DNA of 6,270 nucleotides from Paracoccaceae bacterium (GCA_015487335.1 WFPZ01000138.1:1-6270), one strand, 5' to 3'. Positions 1 to 6,243 are shown, numbered from the stretch's first letter. Notes: generated by a model from the letters alone, not told the origin. A program made the numbers and translations.

Positions 1-1
1 C

Positions 2-628
2 ACCCACGCCGGCGCCTATGACATCGCCTTTCTGTCCAACCTGCCGGGCATGGTGGTGATGGCCGCCGCCGACGAGGCCGAGCTGGTGCACATGGTGGCC
101 ACGGCCGCAGCCCACGATGAAGGACCCATCGCCTTCCGCTATCCGCGCGGCGAGGGCGTGGGCGTGGAGCTTCCCGAACGCGGCCCGCCGCTGGAGATCG
201 GCAGGGGGCGGATTGTCCGCGAAGGCGGCCGGGTGGCGCTGCTGTCATTCGGAACGCGGCTGGAAGAGGTGATGAAAGCGGCGGAATCACTCTCTAACAA
301 GGGGATTTCGCCCACCATTGCCGATGCCCGCTTTGCCAAGCCGCTGGACCGCGAGATGATCCTGACACTTGCCGCCGAGCACGAGGTGCTGATCACCATC
401 GAGGAAGGCGCGGTGGGGGGCTTTGGCTCTCACGTGGCGCAGCTGCTGGCCGAGGAGGGAGTGTTCGACAAGGGCTTGAAATTCCGCTCCATGGTGCTGC
501 CCGACATCTTCATCGATCAGGCCAGCATGGAAGAGATGTACCGCGTGGCCGGGCTCGATGCGGCACATGTCGAGGCGAAGGTGCTCGAGGTGCTCGGGGT
601 TGCCAGAATCTCCGACCGCCGGGCCTGA
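2..628 (+). CDS. dxs: 1-deoxy-D-xylulose-5-phosphate synthase, C-terminal part (5' end outside window)
   Basis: DXS condenses pyruvate and glyceraldehyde 3-phosphate to 1-deoxyxylulose 5-phosphate, using thiamine diphosphate. It is the first step of the cytoplasmic MEP isoprenoid pathway. The reading frame is open from base 2, so the gene is cut by the window edge; 208 residues remain of a protein usually near 640. The fragment begins inside the conserved DG-x-THAGAYDIAFL stretch of the pyrimidine-binding domain, followed by LSNLPGMVVMAAADEAEL and the FRYPRGEG motif (fragment residues 45-52). The transketolase C-terminal domain follows, with LLSFGT (80-85), DARFAKPLD (108-116) and EEGAVGGFGSHV (134-145), all typical of DXS. 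The end looks intact and of normal length. The ATG at base 50 is internal and not a start. The stop lies 3 bases from the stop of the convergent SDR gene. The identification rests on several family-specific motifs, so an alternative transketolase-like enzyme is unlikely. Confidence 0.96.
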   Translation, partial: THAGAYDIAFLSNLPGMVVMAAADEAELVHMVATAAAHDEGPIAFRYPRGEGVGVELPERGPPLEIGRGRIVREGGRVALLSFGTRLEEVMKAAESLSNKGISPTIADARFAKPLDREMILTLAAEHEVLITIEEGAVGGFGSHVAQLLAEEGVFDKGLKFRSMVLPDIFIDQASMEEMYRVAGLDAAHVEAKVLEVLGVARISDRRA

Positions 629-638
629 ACTTCAGCCC
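621..638. other. Small hairpin spanning two convergent stop codons
   Basis: The 18 bases can fold as GGG/CCC plus CTG/CAG with one bulged C and an AACTT loop. The fold covers the dxs stop (626-628) and the stop of the minus-strand gene (632-634). No T-run follows on either strand, so it does not look like a standard intrinsic terminator. It may only hinder convergent read-through, or be chance in GC-rich sequence. Confidence 0.25.
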
Positions 639-1492
639 GCCTCCAGCAGCGCCTGCAGGCCGGTCCGGTAGTCGGGGTATTTGAGGCGCACGCCAAGCTC
701 CGTCTTGATCAGATCGTTCCTGACGCGCTTGGATTCGGCATAGAAGCTGCGGGCCATCGGCGTCATCTCGGCGCTTTCCCAGTCTTCGGCCGGGGGCACC
801 GGCAGGCCGAGCAGCCGCGCGGCATGGGCGATGACCTCTTCGGGCGGGGCCGGGTCATCGTCGCAGACATTGTAGACGGCATCGCGGCGCGGGCGGGCGA
901 TCGAGGCGGCGAGGGTCTGGGCGATGTCTTCGACATGGATGCGCGAAAACACCTGCCCGGGCTTGATGATCCGCCGGGCCGTGCCTGCCCGGACCTTGGC
1001 GAAGGGGCCGCGGCCGGGGCCGTAGATGCCGGCAAGGCGGAAAATCGCCAGGTTCAGAGACTGTTTTTTCGCAAATTCCCGCCACTGGTTCTCGGCCAGC
1101 ACCCGCAGCCGGCCGCGCCGGGTGGCCGGGTTGAGCGGCGTGTTCTCGTCCACCCAGCCGCCCTGGTGGTCGCCGTAGACGGCCGTGGTCGAGAGATAGC
1201 CCACCCATTCGATATGGCCGGCATTGGCGGCGATCTGCTCGGCCAGGGCGCCCAGCACCGGGTCACCGTCCTCGCCCGGGGCGGTGGAAATCAGCAGATG
1301 CGTGGCGCGGGCCAGCGCCGGGCCCATGTCGGTGCCGGGCCAGACAAGGGCCTCGGCCCCTTCGGCGCGCAACTCGCCAAGGTTTCCGGCATCGCGGGTG
1401 GTGCCGATGATCTGCCAGCCTTGCGGGGCCAGCAGCCGGGCGAGCGCACGGGCCGAATAGCCGTGGCCGAAGGAAAGAAGACAGCCTGTCAT
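632..1492 (-). CDS. Atypical SDR-family NAD(P)-binding protein (YeeZ-like, epimerase/dehydratase fold)
   Basis: This 286-residue predicted cytoplasmic protein has a Rossmann fold of the NAD-dependent epimerase/dehydratase type. The dinucleotide motif GHGYSA (residues 9-14, GxGxxA) lies at the N-terminus after a short beta strand. LSTTAVYGDHQGGWVDE (100-116) holds the conserved serine/threonine region. RLAGIYGPGRGPF (152-164) and SRIHVEDIAQ (183-192) match the second half of extended SDRs. Where extended SDRs carry YGxxKxxAE, this protein reads RGRLRVLAE (126-134), so both the catalytic Tyr and Lys are Arg. That is typical of the atypical SDRs to which E. coli YeeZ belongs; their reaction is not established. 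I chose the ATG at 1492 because it sits directly before the GxGxxA strand. A 39-residue upstream extension in the same frame is Arg/Pro-rich, unlike the family, and covers the whole divergent promoter region. The Shine-Dalgarno match is poor (AGGG only three bases from ATG). Substrate unknown. Confidence 0.85.
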   Translation of the reverse strand: MTGCLLSFGHGYSARALARLLAPQGWQIIGTTRDAGNLGELRAEGAEALVWPGTDMGPALARATHLLISTAPGEDGDPVLGALAEQIAANAGHIEWVGYLSTTAVYGDHQGGWVDENTPLNPATRRGRLRVLAENQWREFAKKQSLNLAIFRLAGIYGPGRGPFAKVRAGTARRIIKPGQVFSRIHVEDIAQTLAASIARPRRDAVYNVCDDDPAPPEEVIAHAARLLGLPVPPAEDWESAEMTPMARSFYAESKRVRNDLIKTELGVRLKYPDYRTGLQALLEAG

Positions 1493-1607
1493 GGGCCCTG
1501 TGGTAACGGGCCCGGCGAAAAGCGCAAGGCCCGGGGCGCGCGGCCGGCGCTGGACAACCCCGCGCCGCCATATCAATCTGCGCCCGATCGGCAGCGGAGC
1601 GCGTTTC
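1493..1607. promoter_or_regulatory. Divergent intergenic region between the SDR gene and the methyltransferase gene
   Basis: The two genes start back to back with 115 bases between them, so promoters for both should lie here. Rightward, TGGACA (1551-1556) followed by AT-richer TATCAATCT (1571-1579) is the only plausible -35/-10 pair. Its spacing is 14 bases to TATCAA or 17 to CAATCT, and either is a weak match. Leftward, nothing convincing is visible; the region is very GC-rich. No clear operator repeat was found. Confidence 0.35.
1596..1599 (+). promoter_or_regulatory. Ribosome binding site of the methyltransferase gene
   Basis: GGAG lies 8 bases before the ATG at 1608. It decides the start against the in-frame ATG at 1491, which would add 39 low-complexity, Arg-rich residues reaching to the neighbouring gene's start codon. 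Confidence 0.55.
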
Positions 1608-2414
1608 ATGAACCGGAAGGAATTTCAGCTTGATCTCGAGGCCACGCTTTCCGAGGCCTTCTTCGGCCACGGATACGCACATTACGGCTACTGGCCTGAA
1701 GGCATGCCCGAGGTGCCCTCGGCCCAGGCACTGGGCGAGGCGCAGCAGGCCTATTTCGACCTCATCGCCTCTACCATACCCGAGGGGACGCGGACGATTC
1801 TCGACGTGGGCTCGGGCACCGGGGCGAATGCGCTGGGGCTTGTCCGGCTGGGCTACCGGCTGGAGTGCATCTGCCCGTCCGAACAGATGAATGCGCTGGC
1901 CCGCCGCAAGCTGCCGGAAGAGGTGGAAATCCATACGCTGACCTTCGAGGAATTCGAAACCGATCGGCGCTATGACATGGCGCTGTTCGCGGAAAGCTTC
2001 CACTACATCGACCTGCAGGCGGCGCTGGCGCAGCTTGAGCGCTTCATCGACGGCCATGTGCTGATCTTCGACTATTTCCGAAGGGAAGGCCGCGGCGAAG
2101 GTGGCACCCGTGGCACGCACCGGGCGTTCGTCGAGGCGGTGGAGCGCCAGGGCGTGTTCACGGTCATCCGCGACGAGGACAAGACCGAGGCGATCGTGCC
2201 CACCTTCGCCGTGATCGACCATCTCAAGGCCGAGCACATCGCCCCCTTCATCCGCCGCACGCGCGCCGCTTTCGCGCAAAGCCACCCCTTGCGCAGCTGG
2301 CTGGTGAACCGCATCGCCGGGCGCGTTCTGGACAGGATGGCCCGCCCCGGCCGTCGCGGCACCTCGTTCCGGAAAGAGCGTGAGTACCGGCTGATCCTGA
2401 TGAAGCGGAACTGA
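1608..2414 (+). CDS. Class I SAM-dependent methyltransferase, substrate unknown
   Basis: The predicted product is a 268-residue soluble protein with a seven-strand methyltransferase fold. SAM-binding motif I is ILDVGSGTGANALGL (residues 64-78). An acidic-loop equivalent falls in CICPSEQMNALARRK (87-101), where family members often carry a residue binding the ribose hydroxyls. The motif IV/V region is YDMALFAESFHYID (122-135), followed by the strand HVLIFDYFRR (150-159) and the end EREYRLILMKRN. The N-terminal HYGYW (25-29) resembles the HxGYW segment of small-molecule methyltransferases of the UbiE/tocopherol-MT type, and TEAIVPTFAVIDHL (193-206) fits the same group. No membrane segment or signal peptide is visible. 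Start chosen at 1608 for its GGAG and because homologous-looking sequence begins there. It lies 55 bases upstream of the adenine deaminase gene on the same strand and could share its transcript, but nothing in the sequence ties it to purine metabolism. A substrate assignment would be a guess. Confidence 0.85.
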   Translation: MNRKEFQLDLEATLSEAFFGHGYAHYGYWPEGMPEVPSAQALGEAQQAYFDLIASTIPEGTRTILDVGSGTGANALGLVRLGYRLECICPSEQMNALARRKLPEEVEIHTLTFEEFETDRRYDMALFAESFHYIDLQAALAQLERFIDGHVLIFDYFRREGRGEGGTRGTHRAFVEAVERQGVFTVIRDEDKTEAIVPTFAVIDHLKAEHIAPFIRRTRAAFAQSHPLRSWLVNRIAGRVLDRMARPGRRGTSFRKEREYRLILMKRN

Positions 2415-2455
2415 CCGCGAGCCAGGCGCGAGGGGTTGCGCCGCTGCGCGAGTTG

Positions 2456-2470
2456 TGGACAATTGATCCA
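2456..2470. promoter_or_regulatory. Imperfect palindrome overlapping the adenine deaminase start
   Basis: TGGACAATTGATCCA is a 15-base inverted repeat with TGGA/TCCA arms and two mismatched pairs near its centre. It ends on the A of the ade start codon and is the only AT-rich spot in the 55-base gap after the methyltransferase. It could be an operator or part of the translation initiation region, or chance. The gap also holds a 5-bp stem (GGCGC 2425-2429 with GCGCC 2438-2442) without a T-run, so I see no terminator separating the two genes. Confidence 0.2.
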
Positions 2471-4278
2471 TGGAAAACACATCTTTGAAATCATGGGAAG
2501 AATGCGCCGCGCGGCTGGTTGCCGTGGCGGCAGGGCGCGCCGCCGCCGATCTGGTGATTCGCGGCGGCAAGGTGGTGAATGTGCACAGCCGCGAGGTGCT
2601 GGACGGCTGGCAGGTGGCGGTGGCCGAGGGGCGGTTTGCCTATGTGGGGCCCGATGCCTCGCATTGCATCGGCGAGGGCACGCAGGTGATCGAGGCCGAG
2701 GGGCGCTATCTGATCCCGGGCCTGTGCGACGCCCACATGCATATCGAAAGCGGCATGCTCACCCCGGCGGAGTTCGCCCGCGCGGTGATTCCCCACGGCA
2801 CCACCACCATGTTCACCGACCCGCACGAGATTGCCAACGTTCTGGGGCTGGAGGGCGTGCGGCTGATGCATGACGAGGCGCTCATGCAGCCGGTCAACAT
2901 CTTCACGCAGATGCCCAGCTGTGCGCCTTCGGCCCCCGGGCTGGAGACGACCGGGCACGAGATTACGCCCGAGGACGTGGCCGAAGCCATGGCCTGGCCG
3001 GGGATCATCGGCCTGGGCGAGATGATGAACTTCCCCGGCGTGATCAACGGCGACGCGAAGATGCTGGCCGAGATCGCCGCAACGCAGCGTGCGGGCAAGA
3101 CGGTGGGCGGCCATTACGCCAGCCCCGATCTGGGCCCCGCCTTCCATGCCTATGCCGCCGGCGGCCCGGCCGATGACCACGAGGGAACCCGCGAAGCCGA
3201 TGCCATTGCCCGGGTGCGCCAGGGCATGCGCGCCATGCTGCGGCTGGGCAGCGCCTGGTACGACGTGGAAAGCCAGATCACGGCGGTAACGGAAAAGGGG
3301 CTGGACCCGCGCAATTTCATCCTGTGCACCGACGATTGCCATTCGGGCACGCTGGTGCATGACGGGCACATGAATCGCGTGGTGCGCCACGCCATCGAAT
3401 GCGGGGCCGATCCGCTGGTGGCCCTGCAGATGGCCACCATCAACACCGCAACCCATTTCGGGCTGGAGCGCGAGCTGGGCTCGATCGCGCCGGGACGCCG
3501 GGCGGATGTGATTCTCACCTCCGATCTGCGCACCCTGCCCATCGAGCGGGTGATCGCGCGAGGCGTCACGGTCGCCGAAGGCGGCCGAATCACCGTCGAC
3601 TGCCCGCATCTGGACTGGCCCGATCATGCGCGCAACACCGTGCATCTGGGAAAGCGGCTGACGGCCGCCGACTTCGAGGTGAAGGCGCCGGAAGGGGCCA
3701 CCTCGGTGAAGGTCAAGGTGATCGGGGTGGTGGAAAACCAGGCCCCGACAAGGGCGCTCAGTGCCGAATTGCCCGTAACAGAGACTGTTGTCGAAGGAGA
3801 CGAGGCACGCGACATCTGCCAGATTGCGCTGGTGGAGCGCCACCGCGGCACCGGCGGGGTGACCAACGGGTTCGTCTCGGGCTTCGGCTACAGGGGGCGC
3901 ATGGCGATGGCCTCCACGGTGGCCCATGACAGCCACCACATGATCGTGGTCGGCACCTCGCGCGAGGATATGGCCCTGGCCGCCAACCGGCTGGGCGAGG
4001 TGGGCGGCGGGATCACCGTGTTCCGGGACGGGCACGAGATTGCGCTGGTGGAGCTGCCCGTGGCCGGGCTGATGAGCCAGGAACCCGCCGCGACGGTGGC
4101 CGCCAAGGCCGCGCGCATGGTCGAGGCGATGGCCGAGTGCGGCTGCACGCTCAACAACGCCTACATGCAGCACTCGCTGCTGGCGCTCGTCGTCATCCCC
4201 GAGCTGCGCATTTCCGACCTCGGGCTTGTCGATGTGACGAAATTCGAGATCACGGACCTTTTCGAGGAAAATACATGA
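2470..4278 (+). CDS. ade: Adenine deaminase (EC 3.5.4.2)
   Basis: This metal-dependent amidohydrolase converts adenine to hypoxanthine and ammonia in cytoplasmic purine salvage. The protein is 602 residues, close to the usual 570-600 of the bacterial Ade family. In order it shows LVIRGGKVVNVHSREV (28-43), the edge of the composite beta domain; the metal-site motif PGLCDAHMHIESG (83-95, His89 and His91); HGTTTMFTDPHEIANV (109-124, His119, Glu120); GLGEMMNFPGV (181-191, Glu184); GGHY (213-216, His215); CTDDCH (286-291, Asp288/Asp289); the barrel end GSIAPGRRADVIL (337-349); then the Ade-specific C-terminal domain with VTNGFVSGFG (464-473) and HDSHHMIVVG (486-495). This is COG1001-type Ade, not the unrelated adenosine-deaminase-like adenine deaminase. 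The ATG at 2470 is the most upstream start, because an in-frame TGA lies at 2464. Its Shine-Dalgarno is weak (GGA about ten bases away). The end overlaps the AMP nucleosidase start by four bases. Confidence 0.96.
   Translation: MENTSLKSWEECAARLVAVAAGRAAADLVIRGGKVVNVHSREVLDGWQVAVAEGRFAYVGPDASHCIGEGTQVIEAEGRYLIPGLCDAHMHIESGMLTPAEFARAVIPHGTTTMFTDPHEIANVLGLEGVRLMHDEALMQPVNIFTQMPSCAPSAPGLETTGHEITPEDVAEAMAWPGIIGLGEMMNFPGVINGDAKMLAEIAATQRAGKTVGGHYASPDLGPAFHAYAAGGPADDHEGTREADAIARVRQGMRAMLRLGSAWYDVESQITAVTEKGLDPRNFILCTDDCHSGTLVHDGHMNRVVRHAIECGADPLVALQMATINTATHFGLERELGSIAPGRRADVILTSDLRTLPIERVIARGVTVAEGGRITVDCPHLDWPDHARNTVHLGKRLTAADFEVKAPEGATSVKVKVIGVVENQAPTRALSAELPVTETVVEGDEARDICQIALVERHRGTGGVTNGFVSGFGYRGRMAMASTVAHDSHHMIVVGTSREDMALAANRLGEVGGGITVFRDGHEIALVELPVAGLMSQEPAATVAAKAARMVEAMAECGCTLNNAYMQHSLLALVVIPELRISDLGLVDVTKFEITDLFEENT
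4264..4269 (+). promoter_or_regulatory. Ribosome binding site of amn inside the end of ade
   Basis: GAGGAA ends 5 bases before the ATG at 4275 and lies in the last codons of the adenine deaminase gene. With the ATGA stop/start overlap, this points to translational coupling. It favours the 4275 start over the frame's earlier ATG at 4137, which would read 46 codons across ade in another frame. Confidence 0.7.
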
Positions 4279-5759
4279 GTGCATCGGACCGGGAATTGCC
4301 GGTGAAAACCCCGAAACTCCCCGCATCAGAGACGTTTTCCGACCCTGAGGCGGCCGTGAGGCGGCTGATCGAGCTGTATGATGCCTCGGTGGATTTCCTG
4401 CGCGAGCGGTTTTCCGAAACCGTGGGCGGGCCGAAGCCGCCCTCCCGCTTCCGGGCCTTCTATCCCGAGATCCGCATCACCACCACCAGCTTCGGCAAGA
4501 CGGATACCCGTCTCAGCTTCGGCCATGTGGCCGAACCCGGCACCTATGCCACCACCGTCACGCGGCCCGATCTGTTTGCCAACTACCTGGTGCAGCAGAT
4601 CGCCCTGGTGATGAACAACCACGGCGTGCCGGTGAGCATCGGCGTTTCCGACACCCCGATCCCGATCCATTTCGCCGTGGCCGGAGACCGCAACGTGACC
4701 GTGCCGCAGGAAGGGACGATGGAGTTTCCTCTGCGTGATGTCTTCGACGTGCCGGATCTGGCCACCACCCATGACAACATCGTCAACGGACAGGCCAAGC
4801 CGGACCGGGACGGCACGCGCCCCCTGGCCCCCTTCACGGCGCAGCGAATCGACTACTCGCTGGCGCGGCTGTCCCATTACACCGCCACCGATCCCGAGCA
4901 TTTCCAGAATCACGTCCTGTTCACGAACTACCAGTTCTATGTCGAGGAGTTCGAGGCCTTCGCCCGCCAGGCGCTGAGCGACCCCGGCAGCGGCTACTCC
5001 GAGCTGGTGGGCCCCGGCAACACCGCCATCACCACCCCCGATGGCGATCTGCGCCCGCCGGCCAAGCTGCCGCAGATGCCCACCTACCACCTCAAGCGCC
5101 CCGATGGCGCCGGAATCACGCTGGTCAACATCGGCGTCGGGCCGTCGAACGCGAAAACCGCCACAGACCACATCGCCGTGCTGCGCCCGCACGCCTGGCT
5201 GATGGTCGGCCATTGCGCGGGGCTGCGCAACAGCCAGCGGCTGGGCGATTACGTGCTGGCCCATGCCTATCTGCGCGAAGATCACGTCCTCGACGACGAC
5301 CTTCCGGTCTGGGTGCCGATTCCGGCCCTGGCCGAGATCCAGATCGCGCTGGAAGAGGCGGTCGAGGAGGTGACAAGGCTGAAGGGCTACGAGCTCAAGC
5401 GGATCATGCGCACCGGCACCGTGGCCACCATCGACAACCGCAACTGGGAGCTGCGCGACCAGTCCGGGCCGGTGCAGCGGCTTTCGCAGTCGCGCGCCAT
5501 CGCGCTGGACATGGAAAGCGCCACCATCGCCGCCAACGGGTTTCGCTTCAGGGTGCCCTACGGCACCTTGCTCTGCGTCTCCGACAAGCCGCTGCACGGC
5601 GAGCTGAAACTGCCCGGCATGGCCTCGGAGTTCTACAAGTCGCAGGTGTCGAACCACCTGCAGATCGGCATCCGCGCAATGGAGAAGCTGCGCGAAATGC
5701 CGCTGGAGCGCATCCACTCGCGCAAGCTGCGCAGCTTCGAGGAGACGGCATTCCTGTGA
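4275..5759 (+). CDS. amn: AMP nucleosidase (EC 3.2.2.4)
   Basis: The enzyme hydrolyses AMP to adenine and ribose 5-phosphate in the cytoplasm and helps set the AMP pool. The 494-residue length compares with 484 for E. coli Amn. The N-terminal AMP nucleosidase domain (about residues 23-190) includes RFRAFYPEIRITTTSFGKTDTRLSFGHV (58-85 region) and SIGVSDTPIPIHFA (121-134). The C-terminal nucleoside phosphorylase-like domain (about 280-470) has NIGVGPSNAKT (285-295), MVGHCAGLR (310-318), ALDMESATIAANGFR (410-424, with Glu414 at the usual purine/ribose contact) and VSDKPLHGE (435-443), where Asp437 aligns with the catalytic aspartate of this family. All expected motifs are present, with no truncation. 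It is the second cistron after ade: its product adenine is the substrate of the upstream enzyme, giving AMP to adenine to hypoxanthine. The motif set separates it from plain purine nucleoside phosphorylases and MTA nucleosidases, which lack the N-terminal domain. Confidence 0.96.
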   Translation: MSASDRELPVKTPKLPASETFSDPEAAVRRLIELYDASVDFLRERFSETVGGPKPPSRFRAFYPEIRITTTSFGKTDTRLSFGHVAEPGTYATTVTRPDLFANYLVQQIALVMNNHGVPVSIGVSDTPIPIHFAVAGDRNVTVPQEGTMEFPLRDVFDVPDLATTHDNIVNGQAKPDRDGTRPLAPFTAQRIDYSLARLSHYTATDPEHFQNHVLFTNYQFYVEEFEAFARQALSDPGSGYSELVGPGNTAITTPDGDLRPPAKLPQMPTYHLKRPDGAGITLVNIGVGPSNAKTATDHIAVLRPHAWLMVGHCAGLRNSQRLGDYVLAHAYLREDHVLDDDLPVWVPIPALAEIQIALEEAVEEVTRLKGYELKRIMRTGTVATIDNRNWELRDQSGPVQRLSQSRAIALDMESATIAANGFRFRVPYGTLLCVSDKPLHGELKLPGMASEFYKSQVSNHLQIGIRAMEKLREMPLERIHSRKLRSFEETAFL

Positions 5760-5766
5760 CGTTGGG

Positions 5767-5794
5767 GCGCTTTATCCGCAAAATGCGCGTTTTT
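5767..5794 (+). terminator. Probable weak rho-independent terminator of the ade-amn unit
   Basis: GCGCTTT (5767-5773) pairs with AAA and GCGC (5781-5788) with one bulged T, leaving a seven-base loop. G and a run of five T follow (5790-5794). A competing smaller hairpin, CGCA/TGCG (5777-5787), uses the same T-run. The location 8 bases after the amn stop fits. The stem has only four G/C pairs, so termination may be partial. Confidence 0.45.
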
Positions 5795-5817
5795 CCGCGG
5801 TTTTTCCCCACTAGTCG

Positions 5818-5847
5818 TTGTGTTGGGCCCCAATATTCCGCTAGATT
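5818..5847 (+). promoter_or_regulatory. Putative promoter of the HU gene
   Basis: TTGTGT (5818-5823) and TAGATT (5842-5847), 18 bases apart, are the best sigma-70-like pair in the 132-base gap between amn and the HU gene. The spacer contains an exact odd palindrome, TTGGG-C-CCCAA (5823-5833). A start near 5854 would give a leader of about 38 bases. The leader holds a small CCCC/GGGG hairpin (5859-5872) just before the ribosome binding site. The -35 box is imperfect, so this is a prediction from spacing and position. Confidence 0.4.
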
Positions 5848-5879
5848 CCGCTCACAAACCCCAACTTCGGGGACGAACG

Positions 5880-5884
5880 AGGAG
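5880..5884 (+). promoter_or_regulatory. Strong ribosome binding site of the HU gene
   Basis: AGGAG lies 7 bases before the ATG at 5892, the best Shine-Dalgarno in the window, as expected for an abundant protein. It excludes the upstream in-frame ATG at 5820, which would read 24 codons through the promoter and leader. Confidence 0.8.
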
Positions 5885-5891
5885 ACCATAC

Positions 5892-6179
5892 ATGGCAAAA
5901 CCGCTGACCAAGACCCAGCTCGTCGCCGCTCTGGCAGAGGAAATGGGCACCGACAAGAAGTCCGCCTCCGCCGCGCTGGAGGCGATCACCACCGTCATCA
6001 CCCGCGAGGTTTCGAACGGCGGTGCGGTGACCCTGCCGGGCGTGGGCAAGATCTACTGCCGCGAGCGCCCCGAGCGCATGGTCCGCAACCCGGCCACCGG
6101 CGAGCAGATCCGCAAGGAAGCCGACAAGGTGGTGAAGATGACCATCGCCAAGGCGCTCAAGGACAGCGTCAACGGCTGA
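5892..6179 (+). CDS. HU-family nucleoid DNA-binding protein
   Basis: This 95-residue basic protein binds and bends DNA as a dimer and compacts the nucleoid. The helical N-terminal half is TKTQLVAALAEEMGTDKKSASAALEAI (6-32). It is followed by the beta arm signature VTLPGVGKIYCRERPERMVRNPATG (46-70), where R65-N-P-A-T-G is the conserved minor-groove-inserting arm tip with its proline (Pro67). A C-terminal helix closes the protein (72-90). The length is slightly above the usual 90. The stretch before RNPATG reads ERMV rather than the common R-x-G. The gene stands alone, with its own predicted promoter, a strong ribosome binding site and a strong terminator, so it is probably monocistronic and highly expressed. 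Whether it is the only HU subunit of the genome (hupB/hupA naming) cannot be told here. IHF alpha or beta is less likely, as the arm sequence fits HU better. Confidence 0.93.
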   Translation: MAKPLTKTQLVAALAEEMGTDKKSASAALEAITTVITREVSNGGAVTLPGVGKIYCRERPERMVRNPATGEQIRKEADKVVKMTIAKALKDSVNG

Positions 6180-6203
6180 TCTTGTAAATCCCGGGAATTT
6201 CGG

Positions 6204-6231
6204 AAAGGGTCGCCGCCGGGCGGCCCTTTTT
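6204..6231 (+). terminator. Strong rho-independent terminator after the HU gene
   Basis: GGGTCGCC (6207-6214) pairs with GGCGGCCC (6219-6226) in an 8-bp stem with one G-U pair and a GCCG tetraloop. It is preceded by AAA and followed by TTTTT (6227-6231). It begins 24 bases after the HU stop and is the clearest RNA signal in the window. The AAA flank also gives it some bidirectional potential. Confidence 0.9.
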
Positions 6232-6243
6232 GCTGGAGTGAAG

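Noticed and set aside
1493..1609. N-terminal extensions of the SDR and methyltransferase genes (ATG at 1609 minus, ATG at 1491 plus)
   Set aside because: Both extensions cover the same 115 bases on opposite strands, are Arg/Pro/Gly-rich, fit neither family, and would leave no room for promoters.
824..1633. A 269-codon plus-strand frame opposite the SDR gene
   Set aside because: Antisense shadow of the SDR coding sequence; low-complexity Gly/Ala/Arg-rich product without motifs.
2425..2442. Possible terminator between the methyltransferase and ade
   Set aside because: The 5-bp GGCGC/GCGCC stem has an 8-base loop and no T-run, which is common by chance in GC-rich DNA.
1263..2570. A 435-codon minus-strand frame spanning the SDR start, the divergent region and the methyltransferase
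   Set aside because: It crosses two well-supported genes and a promoter region in another frame. No domain is recognisable and no ribosome binding site supports it.
2491..4326. A 611-codon open frame on the minus strand across the whole adenine deaminase gene
   Set aside because: It mirrors ade codon for codon. GC-rich third positions remove stops on the opposite strand, the product is His/Gly/Arg-rich without a recognisable domain, and ade itself has every family motif.
4326..5717. A 463-codon open frame on the minus strand across amn
   Set aside because: Same GC-shadow effect. The composition is rich in His, Gly and Val-Gln repeats typical of antisense translation, and the plus-strand protein is unambiguous.
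5213..6187. A 324-codon plus-strand frame crossing the end of amn, the intergenic region and HU
   Set aside because: It runs out of frame through two real genes, a terminator and a promoter, and the product is Arg/Ala/Gly-rich noise.
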